Shown here: positions 1 through 4,757 of the stretch, piece after piece | Position numbering within the stretch: the first letter of the stretch is position 1 | Layout of the letters: every line of letters begins with the position of its first letter | Assembly (NCBI GenBank): GCA_029986975.1 | Contig: DALTWR010000037.1 | Coordinates: 1-7,496 of the forward strand | Direction: 5' to 3' | DNA from: Methanocorpusculum sp. | GTDB lineage: Archaea > Halobacteriota > Methanomicrobia > Methanomicrobiales > Methanocorpusculaceae | DNA: 7,496 bases | Made by a program: the position numbers and the translations under genes | Notes under the pieces: model-generated | Told to the model about the DNA's origin: nothing | Database searches by the model: none | Seen by the model: only the letters and a program-made list of their open reading frames with translations

Positions 1-334
1 GATAGGAGTTGTTGCCGGCGGAAAACCGCGCATGATTACAACGATGAAACCATGCAAGGCTGGAGAAAACGGCGGGGTAACTCTTGCTGGAGAACTTGCC
101 TGTGCGGCCGGCGCGATTTTTATTTCATCCCTCGGATTTGCTTTCGGAATTGTTCCGCTCTGGGGAGCTGCTGCTGCCTGTATCGCAGGAATTCTTGGCA
201 CAAATATAGACAGTTTAATCGGCGCCCTTTTCGAGAACAGAGGATTCTTTGGAAATGCCGGAACAAATCTTCTTGCAACATTATCCGGCGGACTGATTGC
301 CGCAGGAATTTTTGTCCTGCTGAATCTTATCTGA
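1..334 (+). CDS. DUF92 family integral membrane protein, C-terminal part
   Basis: The frame is open from base 2 through the left edge to TGA at 332-334, giving 110 residues of a protein whose N-terminus lies outside the window. An internal ATG at 32 is unlikely to be the start, because the residues before it (ending GGKPR) continue the family pattern. Visible features are a glycine-rich segment (ENGGVTLAG, about residues 22-30), a GTNIDSLIGA motif (about 66-75) that resembles the conserved GS/T-x-x-DSLLGA signature of DUF92 (TIGR00297/PF01940), and a GNAGTNLLATLSG end. There are about three hydrophobic membrane spans (roughly 28-50, 52-74 and 91-110). The family includes plant VTE6, a phytyl-phosphate kinase, so a role in phosphorylating an isoprenoid phosphate is possible, but the archaeal members are uncharacterised to my knowledge. 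It is the only rightward gene here and converges on rpsJ. Confidence 0.8.
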   Translation, partial: IGVVAGGKPRMITTMKPCKAGENGGVTLAGELACAAGAIFISSLGFAFGIVPLWGAAAACIAGILGTNIDSLIGALFENRGFFGNAGTNLLATLSGGLIAAGIFVLLNLI

Positions 335-379
335 AAAATCCGCAAGAGAGAACAAAGAACAACAGTTTTTAAAATTTAC

Positions 380-407
380 AAAAACACAAAATCGAAAACC
401 GGGTTTT
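380..407 (-). terminator. Hairpin plus U-rich terminator for tuf-rpsJ
   Basis: Read leftward after the rpsJ stop, the inverted repeat AAAAC-CCG-GTTTT (395-407) is followed by CGATTTTGTGTTTTT (380-394), a hairpin then a U-rich tract. It lies back to back with the rightward terminator at 408-424, so the 96-base convergent gap serves both strands. The stem is short and AT-rich; the U-rich tract is the stronger part of the signal. Confidence 0.5.
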
Positions 408-424
408 GGGGGTTAACCCCTTTT
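408..424 (+). terminator. Hairpin plus T-run terminator for the DUF92 gene
   Basis: A perfect 12-base palindrome (GGGGTTAACCCC, 409-420) forms a four-pair GC stem with a TTAA loop and is followed directly by TTTT (421-424). It lies 75 bases after the DUF92 stop; an earlier T5 run at 366-370 could also end that transcript. Archaeal RNA polymerase can terminate on U-tracts alone, so the hairpin is supportive rather than required. Confidence 0.5.
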
Positions 425-430
425 ACCTGC

Positions 431-739
431 TTAGTTTTCGAGAACAATCTCGATGCTGATATCTTTTGGAACCTGAATCCGCATAAGCTGTCTGAGTGCG
501 CGCTCATCTGCGTCAAGGTCAATTAAACGCTTGTGCACTCTCATCTGCCAGCGATCCCAAGTTGCAGTACCTTCTCCATCCGGGGATTTCCGGATTGGTA
601 CAACAAGTCTCTTGGTCGGCAGCGGAATAGGTCCAGCCATATTTACACCGGTACGCTCTGCAATCTCACGGATACGGGTACATACCGTCTCCACTTTCTC
701 ATAATCTGTCCCCGTAAGGCGTATTCTGGCTTTCTGCAT
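431..739 (-). CDS. rpsJ: Small-subunit ribosomal protein S10 (archaeal uS10)
   Basis: The 102-residue product is full length for archaeal S10. It begins [10 protein letters not shown] and carries the S10 signature around residues 44-73 ([14 protein letters not shown], then [17 protein letters not shown]). S10 is a 30S head protein contacting 16S rRNA; the loop in the middle reaches into the ribosome core. I chose ATG at 739 because GGGTGAG (744-750) sits at ribosome-binding distance upstream; the longer frame starting with GTG at 748 would place that start inside this site. It follows tuf by 34 bases on the same strand, the usual archaeal tuf-rpsJ order, so it is probably co-transcribed, subject to the hairpin and U7 tract described at 751-783. 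The stop is TAA at 431-433. Confidence 0.97.
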   Translation of the reverse strand: MQKARIRLTGTDYEKVETVCTRIREIAERTGVNMAGPIPLPTKRLVVPIRKSPDGEGTATWDRWQMRVHKRLIDLDADERALRQLMRIQVPKDISIEIVLEN

Positions 740-743
740 TTTT

Positions 744-750
744 CTCACCC
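744..750 (-). promoter_or_regulatory. Ribosome-binding site of rpsJ
   Basis: Read leftward this is GGGTGAG followed by AAAA and ATG at 739. GGTGA matches the archaeal anti-Shine-Dalgarno sequence at the 16S rRNA 3' end. It decides the start: the competing GTG codon (746-748) is part of the site itself. Confidence 0.7.
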
Positions 751-783
751 AAAAAAATCGTGTGATGATGAGATTATCTCATC
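751..783 (-). terminator. Possible attenuator between tuf and rpsJ
   Basis: Bases 767-783 form a perfect inverted repeat with 8-base arms around one base. In the leftward RNA this folds as GAUGAGA-UAA-UCUCAUC: a seven-pair stem whose three-base loop is the UAA stop codon of tuf. After nine more bases comes a run of seven U (751-757), immediately before the rpsJ ribosome-binding site. The layout resembles an intrinsic terminator, and U-tracts alone can release archaeal RNA polymerase. Partial termination here would let tuf be made in excess over rpsJ. Readthrough or RNA processing are alternatives; the repeat is certain, its function is inferred. Confidence 0.5.
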
Positions 784-2051
784 TGCTTTGCTTTGATTGC
801 GAGAACAAGTCCTGCTGCAACGGTCATACCCATATCACGAACTGCGAATCTTCCAAGCTGCGGGAATTCTTTTGCAGTCTCGATAACGAGCGGGCGGGTC
901 GGTGCGATAGTACAGATTGCTGCGTCGCCTGCCTTGATGAATGCCGGGTTCTCTTCCTTAACCTGACCGGATCTCGGGTCGAGCTTCTTGTTCAGTTCTG
1001 CAAAGACACATGCAGTCTGGGAAGTGTGGCAGTGGAAGACCGGAGTGTATCCGACAGAGATAACGGACGGGTGCTGAAGAACAACGACCTGTGCAGTGAA
1101 TTCTTCTGCAACTGTCGGCGGGTTCTCGACCGGACCACAGACATCTCCGCGGCGGACATCGTTTTTGGCAATACCACGGACGTTGAAACCAACGTTGTCT
1201 CCCGGAATTGCTTCGGGGAATTCTTCGTGGTGCATTTCGATGGACTTAACTTCACCAACGACGTTTGCCGGCATGAAGGAGACTTTCATTCCTTTCTTCA
1301 TGACACCAGTCTCGACACGTCCTACCGGGACAGTTCCGACACCAGAGATGGTGTAGACATCCTGAATCGGGAGTCTGAGTGCTTTGTCAGTCGGGATAGT
1401 CGGCTGCTTGAAGTCGTCGAGTGCTGCAAGAAGAGTAGTTCCCTTGTACCACGGGGTGTTTGCAGATGCGGTCTTGATGTTGTCACCAACGAATGCAGAG
1501 ATTGGGATGAACGGAGTCTCTGCCGGCTTGAATCCAACAGATGCGATGAGCTTGGACATCTTGTCTTTTGCTTCGTTGAACTTCTCTTCGGAGTAGTTTA
1601 CTGCATCCATCTTGTTGATAGCAACGATAATCTGGTTGATACCAAGAGTCTTGGATAAGAAAACGTGTTCCTTAGTCTGTTCCATCGGACCTTCAGTTCC
1701 GGAAACAACGATAATTGCTGCATCAGCCTGGGATGCACCAGTAATCATGTTCTTAACGAAGTCACGGTGACCAGGGCAGTCCACGACGGTAAAATTGTAT
1801 TTCGGAGTTTCGAACTTCTTGTGTGCGATATCGATAGTAATACCGCGCTCACGTTCTTCCTTGAGTGAGTCCATTACCCAGGCAAACTCGAAAGTTCCCT
1901 TACCTTTGGATTCTGCTTCTTTCTTGTATGCGTCAAGAACGTGCTGTGCGACTACACCGGACTCGAATAAGATACGTCCGACAGTAGTAGACTTACCGTG
2001 GTCAATGTGACCGATAACGGCAAGGTTCATGTGGGGCTTTGCTGCTGCCAT
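774..2051 (-). CDS. tuf: Translation elongation factor 1-alpha (aEF1A, EF-Tu homologue)
   Basis: This 425-residue GTPase delivers aminoacyl-tRNA to the ribosomal A site. All G-motifs are visible: G1 GHIDHGKST at 14-22, G2 within RGITID at 69-74, G3 DCPGH at 91-95, G4 NKMD at 146-149 and G5 SAF at 185-187. Domain 2 begins near 226 ([20 protein letters not shown]) and domain 3 near 315-425, ending [18 protein letters not shown]. Length and content match archaeal aEF1A. I start it at ATG 2051 (MAAAKPHMN), where homologues begin; a GTG at 2066 opens a longer frame but belongs to the ribosome-binding site GTGGAG (2061-2066). rpsJ follows 34 bases downstream. Upstream lies a lipoprotein gene instead of fusA/rpsG, so tuf-rpsJ is separated here from the rest of the str cluster and has its own promoter near 2150. 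Confidence 0.98.
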   Translation of the reverse strand: MAAAKPHMNLAVIGHIDHGKSTTVGRILFESGVVAQHVLDAYKKEAESKGKGTFEFAWVMDSLKEERERGITIDIAHKKFETPKYNFTVVDCPGHRDFVKNMITGASQADAAIIVVSGTEGPMEQTKEHVFLSKTLGINQIIVAINKMDAVNYSEEKFNEAKDKMSKLIASVGFKPAETPFIPISAFVGDNIKTASANTPWYKGTTLLAALDDFKQPTIPTDKALRLPIQDVYTISGVGTVPVGRVETGVMKKGMKVSFMPANVVGEVKSIEMHHEEFPEAIPGDNVGFNVRGIAKNDVRRGDVCGPVENPPTVAEEFTAQVVVLQHPSVISVGYTPVFHCHTSQTACVFAELNKKLDPRSGQVKEENPAFIKAGDAAICTIAPTRPLVIETAKEFPQLGRFAVRDMGMTVAAGLVLAIKAKQMR

Positions 2052-2060
2052 GATAATTTT

Positions 2061-2066
2061 CTCCAC
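2061..2066 (-). promoter_or_regulatory. Ribosome-binding site of tuf
   Basis: Leftward GTGGAG lies nine bases before ATG 2051. The GGAG core pairs with the 16S rRNA 3' end, which argues that the GTG at 2066 is not an initiation codon. Confidence 0.6.
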
Positions 2067-2143
2067 TTTGACTCATTGAAAGGACTCCGGCATACACCAA
2101 AGTATCCATTTCAACACGAGTGTAAACAGATTTGCTGTCTAAA

Positions 2144-2152
2144 CATATAATA
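2144..2152 (-). promoter_or_regulatory. TATA element of the tuf-rpsJ promoter
   Basis: The leftward sequence TATTATATG (2144-2152) is the best TATA-box match in the 189-base gap between tuf and the lipoprotein gene. A start of transcription about 22-26 bases downstream would fall near 2120 and leave a leader of roughly 70 bases. The upstream GGATAG is only a weak BRE. The leader also holds a weak dyad (ACAG...CTGT, about 2125-2140) just after the TATA element, which I would not call an operator. Confidence 0.5.
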
Positions 2153-2198
2153 CTATCCAGACGAGCCGACAGATTGCCTAAAATAGATATGGAATTTT

Positions 2199-2234
2199 AG
2201 ATGCAGAAAGATAATTTCCTGCATCTGCTAAAAA
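2199..2234 (-). terminator. 3' stem-loop and U-tract after the lipoprotein gene
   Basis: Seven bases past the stop codon the leftward strand has five T (2230-2234), then a strong hairpin: AGATGCAG (2199-2206) pairs with CTGCATCT (2219-2226), and the stem can extend by three A-U pairs past a bulged G to a GATAA loop (plus-strand reading). The T-run precedes the hairpin, so this is either a U-tract terminator with a downstream structure or a stabilising 3' stem-loop. Confidence 0.45.
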
Positions 2235-2240
2235 TCGTCA

Positions 2241-2609
2241 TCAGGCTTTTCTGATAAACTCAACACCGCTCATAACTGCTGTCTTTTTGTCATCTGAGAA
2301 GGTGACCGTCATAGTTCCATCCCCGGGGATTAAAGACCGTAAGGTAGATATCAACTCATTATCAGTAGAGATTGTGTACTTTCCATCAGAGACTTTTGTC
2401 CAGGTAATCTCGACAGATGCGCTGATAGTGCTTAAATGGATATTCCACATGCCGGTTCCGTCTGCATTATACGTACAGTCTATACCTGCCTTGTTTGAAG
2501 TATCTGTTGTCCATTCTCCCACAAGAGGATCTGATGCAACACATCCTGCCGCGCAGACTGCAGCAATCAGGACTGCTGCAATACCAAAAATAACAACTGC
2601 CTTTTTCAT
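2241..2609 (-). CDS. Small predicted lipoprotein with a lipocalin-like beta domain
   Basis: The 122-residue product starts MKKAVVIFGIAAVLIAAV, a typical signal peptide, followed by a lipobox-like CAAGC with candidate lipidated Cys23. It would thus be exported and held on the outer face of the cell membrane. The rest (24-122) looks all-beta: LVGEWTTD near 29-36, YNADGTGMW near 46-54, a W-x-K strand near 68-70, and a TMTVTFSDDKKTAVMSG end. The GxW followed by DGTG pattern is common in small secreted lipocalin-like domains of methanogens and gut bacteria. No ligand can be named. I chose ATG 2609 because it puts the signal peptide at the N-terminus; the longer frame needs a TTG at 2648. No ribosome-binding site is visible, so translation may be leaderless; a weak AT-rich element (CTATCTTAT, about 2631-2639) lies at suitable distance. 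Confidence 0.75.
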   Translation of the reverse strand: MKKAVVIFGIAAVLIAAVCAAGCVASDPLVGEWTTDTSNKAGIDCTYNADGTGMWNIHLSTISASVEITWTKVSDGKYTISTDNELISTLRSLIPGDGTMTVTFSDDKKTAVMSGVEFIRKA

Positions 2610-2646
2610 GCATAGAAATGGGACTTTGTCAGATAAGATAGTTTGC

Positions 2647-2653
2647 AAAAAAA
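2647..2653 (-). terminator. U7 tract after yhbY
   Basis: Immediately after the yhbY TAA stop (2655-2657) the leftward strand reads C then seven T. No convincing hairpin precedes it. A U-tract of this length is sufficient as an archaeal terminator and would end the rpiA-purN-rnp4-yhbY transcript before the lipoprotein gene, though some readthrough over the 45-base gap is possible. Confidence 0.4.
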
Positions 2654-2654
2654 G

Positions 2655-2993
2655 TTATTTTCTGGTAAGAAGTGTCCGGCGAAGGATTTCACCCCGGCGG
2701 GATGCGGCGGTTTTTCTTACCGGTTTTTCCGGCGCAGGTGCTGCGCTGCGGTTCTTTGCGCCAAGGACAGCTGTTTTGCCGCGCAGGGCAATTATTTCTG
2801 CAGATACCATCTTTGCAAGTTCTGCTGCTTCACGCGCATCCATGTCAGTTGATGCAAGCCACTTTACTTTAACAACCCCACGGGCTTTGAGCTGATGTTT
2901 AAGCTCTGCTGCAATCTCTTCACTGAATCCGTTTTTACCAATCCAGACGGTCGGCTTCAGTGTCTGGATGTAACTCATATCATTCTTTGTCAT
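2655..2993 (-). CDS. YhbY/CRM-domain RNA-binding protein
   Basis: A 112-residue protein with a single CRS1-YhbY (CRM) domain at about residues 5-80. Visible hallmarks are LKPTVWIGKNGFSEEI (12-27, containing the GxxG RNA-binding loop), the helix EEIAAELKHQLKARG, the VVKVKW strand and a late LRGKTAVL strand. Bacterial YhbY associates with pre-50S particles, and archaeal members are thought to bind ribosomal RNA. Residues 80-112 form a proline/alanine then arginine/lysine-rich tail (EKPVRKTAASRRGEILRR) not part of the domain, probably extra RNA contact. ATG 2993 overlaps the rnp4 TGA as ATGA, with AGGA four to five bases upstream; the longer frame from 3038 would lie deep inside rnp4. Genes for Rnp4 and a YhbY protein are neighbours in many euryarchaea, supporting a shared role in RNA maturation. 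Confidence 0.85.
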   Translation of the reverse strand: MTKNDMSYIQTLKPTVWIGKNGFSEEIAAELKHQLKARGVVKVKWLASTDMDAREAAELAKMVSAEIIALRGKTAVLGAKNRSAAPAPEKPVRKTAASRRGEILRRTLLTRK

Positions 2994-3307
2994 AATTCCT
3001 GTCTTTTCCCTATCGGAATCCGATATACTCTCCCGCACTCTTTGCAGGTATATATTACTCTGCCGCGAAGGACGCGCACCGTAAGATTTTTTCCGGGGAC
3101 AAAATACGCGCCGCAGCTGCGGCAGAAGGAACGTTTCTGATTCTGCGTCAGCCGTACACGCTGCTTTGCAGATATTGCACGGGCGTGCTCGACATAGCGG
3201 GCAGAACGGTTTGCATCCTCTTTATTTTCCTCTGCTAAGGAGAAGAGAATGCCGATGCGTTCACGGGAGATGTCTTTTACCGACACTCCTTTTTCGTATT
3301 TTGCCAT
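2990..3307 (-). CDS. rnp4: Ribonuclease P protein component 4 (Rpp21/Rpr2 homologue)
   Basis: The 105-residue product is a protein subunit of archaeal RNase P, which removes the 5' leader from precursor tRNA. The N-terminal helices (about 13-50) show the family pattern RIGILFSLAEEN, ARYVEHARAI and AKQRVRL; the C-terminal zinc ribbon has two CxxC knuckles, C62/C65 (FCRSCG) and C88/C91 (CKECG), with the PGKNLTVRV strand between them. In known structures this subunit pairs with Rpp29 and binds the specificity region of the RNA. The length is usual for the family. It follows purN by 28 bases, with AAGGT a few bases before ATG 3307, and its TGA overlaps the ATG of yhbY by four bases, so the two are probably translationally coupled. 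Confidence 0.93.
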   Translation of the reverse strand: MAKYEKGVSVKDISRERIGILFSLAEENKEDANRSARYVEHARAISAKQRVRLTQNQKRSFCRSCGAYFVPGKNLTVRVLRGRVIYTCKECGRVYRIPIGKRQEL

Positions 3308-3335
3308 GATACCTTACTTAATGGTGCGGGATAGG

Positions 3336-3950
3336 TTATGTATTTTTGGGGAGAATGATGACTTTGCGCCCCGCTATTTTTAACCTGTCGTCGCAGAAGA
3401 GTGCGATGGCTTCTGAGAATGCGATATGCTCCTGCTCAAGAATTCTGTCTGATAAACTGTCTTCTGTGTCATCGTCAAGAACAGGCACTGTCTTCTGTAC
3501 TATAATTGGTCCTGAGTCAAGTCCTGCATCGACAAAGTGTACCGTGCATCCGGCAACTTTTACGCCGTAGTCAAGCGCCTGTTTTTGGGAATGAAGTCCG
3601 GGGAATGCCGGAAGAAGTGCCGGATGGATGTTCATCATGCGGCCTGCAAACTCTTCGGCGATTTCTTTTCCGATGATTCGCATGTATCCGGCGCAGACGA
3701 AGAGGTCTGCTCCGGTTTCTTTCATGGAGGCTAAGAGGTCGGCTTCGTATGCGGCTTTGTCCGGGTAGTCCTTGAAGTGATGGATGATGACAGGTATTCC
3801 TTCTTTTTTCGCGCGAGTTACGGCGAGGGCGTCTTTGTTGTCGGTGATGAGCGCGATACAGCGTCCGTTTATTTTTCCTGCGTTGATGTGCGCAAGGATT
3901 GCCAGGAAGTTTGACCCTCTGCCTGATGCGAGTACTGCTATTTTTTTCAT
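3336..3950 (-). CDS. purN: Phosphoribosylglycinamide formyltransferase, 10-formyl-folate type
   Basis: PurN formylates glycinamide ribonucleotide in the third step of purine synthesis, normally with 10-formyltetrahydrofolate. The 204-residue product is of usual length. It opens MKKIAVLASGRGSNF, the phosphate-binding loop, and shows the catalytic set N107, H109 (NIHPALLPAFPG) and D145 (DAGLDSGPIIVQ), matching N106, H108 and D144 of the E. coli enzyme. It is not the ATP-grasp enzyme PurT. I chose ATG 3950, whose first bases overlap the rpiA TGA as ATGA; the frame is open to 4010 but that extension is highly basic, lies inside rpiA and adds residues before the normal start. RpiA upstream supplies ribose-5-phosphate, precursor of PRPP and so of PurN's substrate, which makes the pairing metabolically sensible. 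Confidence 0.93.
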   Translation of the reverse strand: MKKIAVLASGRGSNFLAILAHINAGKINGRCIALITDNKDALAVTRAKKEGIPVIIHHFKDYPDKAAYEADLLASMKETGADLFVCAGYMRIIGKEIAEEFAGRMMNIHPALLPAFPGLHSQKQALDYGVKVAGCTVHFVDAGLDSGPIIVQKTVPVLDDDTEDSLSDRILEQEHIAFSEAIALFCDDRLKIAGRKVIILPKNT

Positions 3951-4618
3951 GCTGAGGGTTTTCCGATGATGACGGTTGTTTTTGCGGTGAGTTTTGCAAA
4001 GATTCCGCACTCAAGAATTCCGGGGATGGCGTTTATGGCGTCTTCGAGTGCTTTCGGGTCGGTAATATTGCCGAATGCGCAGTCAAAGATGTAGTTTCCG
4101 TTATCTGAGATTACGGGTCCGTCTTTTTTGACGCCGTTTCTCATGACGGGGTCTCCCCCGAGTTCTTTGAGTCTGCGGCAGACACTGCCGTAAGCAAACG
4201 GTAAGACTTCAAGGGGGATTGCGGCAGATAAGCCGGTTACAGATTTTGATTCGTCGATTACGACGATGAATTTATCAGCAGCGTCTGCTACGATTTTTTC
4301 TCTGAGGAGGGCTGCGCCGCGTCCTTTTACGAGGTATTTTTCAGGAGATACCTGATCTGCTCCGTCGATTGCTAAGTCGAGTTTGGGGTGAAGGGATAAG
4401 GTGGTTAAGGGAATGCCGTACTCTTCAGCCCGCTGTGCTGTCTGGTGTGAGGTGGGGACTCCTGCGATTTTGAGTCCTTCGGTTTTGATTCTTTCGCCTA
4501 AGCGTTCCATTGCGAAGAAGACGGTTGATCCTGTTCCAAGTCCTATGACCATGCCGTCTTTTACCATGTCTGCCGCACGGAATCCTGCGTCCCGTTTGGC
4601 CATTGCTGCGTCACTCAT
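3947..4618 (-). CDS. rpiA: Ribose-5-phosphate isomerase A
   Basis: RpiA interconverts ribulose-5-phosphate and ribose-5-phosphate in the cytoplasm. In archaea lacking the oxidative pentose phosphate pathway it feeds ribose to PRPP and nucleotides. The 223-residue product has GLGTGST at 26-32, DGAD at 85-88, KGRGAALLREKI at 98-109 with the presumed catalytic base E107, and DESK at 122-125. K98 and K125 are the expected phosphate and substrate contacts. The KGRG motif replaces the KGGG of E. coli, which I regard as family variation. The start at ATG 4618 gives the same N-terminal spacing to GLGTGST as other archaeal RpiA; a second ATG at 4603 has a GAGTGA upstream and cannot be excluded. It is the first gene of the rpiA-purN-rnp4-yhbY operon. 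Confidence 0.95.
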   Translation of the reverse strand: MSDAAMAKRDAGFRAADMVKDGMVIGLGTGSTVFFAMERLGERIKTEGLKIAGVPTSHQTAQRAEEYGIPLTTLSLHPKLDLAIDGADQVSPEKYLVKGRGAALLREKIVADAADKFIVVIDESKSVTGLSAAIPLEVLPFAYGSVCRRLKELGGDPVMRNGVKKDGPVISDNGNYIFDCAFGNITDPKALEDAINAIPGILECGIFAKLTAKTTVIIGKPSA

Positions 4619-4690
4619 GTGTATATTGATTGGTGCTTTGAGATAGTAAGGTCTTCGGGTGCGGGGTTTGAAATGGAAGAAGAAACCAGA

Positions 4691-4706
4691 TGTATATATT
4701 AATAAA
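4691..4706 (-). promoter_or_regulatory. TATA element of the rpiA operon promoter
   Basis: Read leftward, TTTATTAATATATACA is a strong archaeal TATA match in the 138-base gap between the traB-family gene and rpiA. Transcription would start near 4668, leaving a leader of about 50 bases. The rest of the gap holds only the upstream gene's terminator (4734-4757) and a leader without an obvious ribosome-binding site. Confidence 0.6.
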
Positions 4707-4733
4707 CTACTTATTAATAGACTGCTGACTGTT

Positions 4734-4757
4734 AAAAAAGAAGGAATCCAAATTCCT
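4734..4757 (-). terminator. Hairpin and U-tract terminator of the traB-family operon
   Basis: Leftward, AGGAAT-TTGG-ATTCCT (4742-4757) forms a six-pair stem with a four-base loop, followed by TCTTTTTT reaching 4734. The stem begins at the last base of the TGA stop codon. It resembles a bacterial intrinsic terminator; in archaea the U-tract would be the active part. Confidence 0.6.

Noticed and set aside
98..107. KGRG instead of KGGG in RpiA (protein positions), considered as a loss of active-site integrity
   Set aside because: The lysine and catalytic glutamate are intact and I believe KGRG is common in archaeal RpiA.
762..1658. Long open frame of 298 codons on the plus strand, antisense to tuf, rich in Cys, Arg and Ser
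   Set aside because: It mirrors the highly codon-biased tuf gene, has no domain pattern or ribosome-binding site, and tuf is certain. It is a frame shadow.
2052..2109. Possible upstream open frame starting at ATG 2109 in the tuf leader and running into the tuf start out of frame
   Set aside because: No ribosome-binding site, short, and its peptide becomes an out-of-frame reading of tuf. Probably chance.
2287..2895. 202-codon plus-strand frame across the lipoprotein and yhbY genes
   Set aside because: It runs through two supported genes and their intergenic U-tract and shows no coherent protein features.
2994..3038. N-terminal extension of yhbY by 15 residues
   Set aside because: It overlaps the zinc ribbon of rnp4; the ATGA junction with AGGA upstream at 2993 is a better start.
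3951..4010. N-terminal extension of purN by 20 residues
   Set aside because: It lies inside rpiA, is a basic non-family sequence, and the ATGA overlap at 3947-3950 gives the normal PurN start.
3571..4014. Basic 147-codon minus-strand frame overlapping purN
   Set aside because: Out-of-frame reading of purN with very high Arg content and no family pattern.
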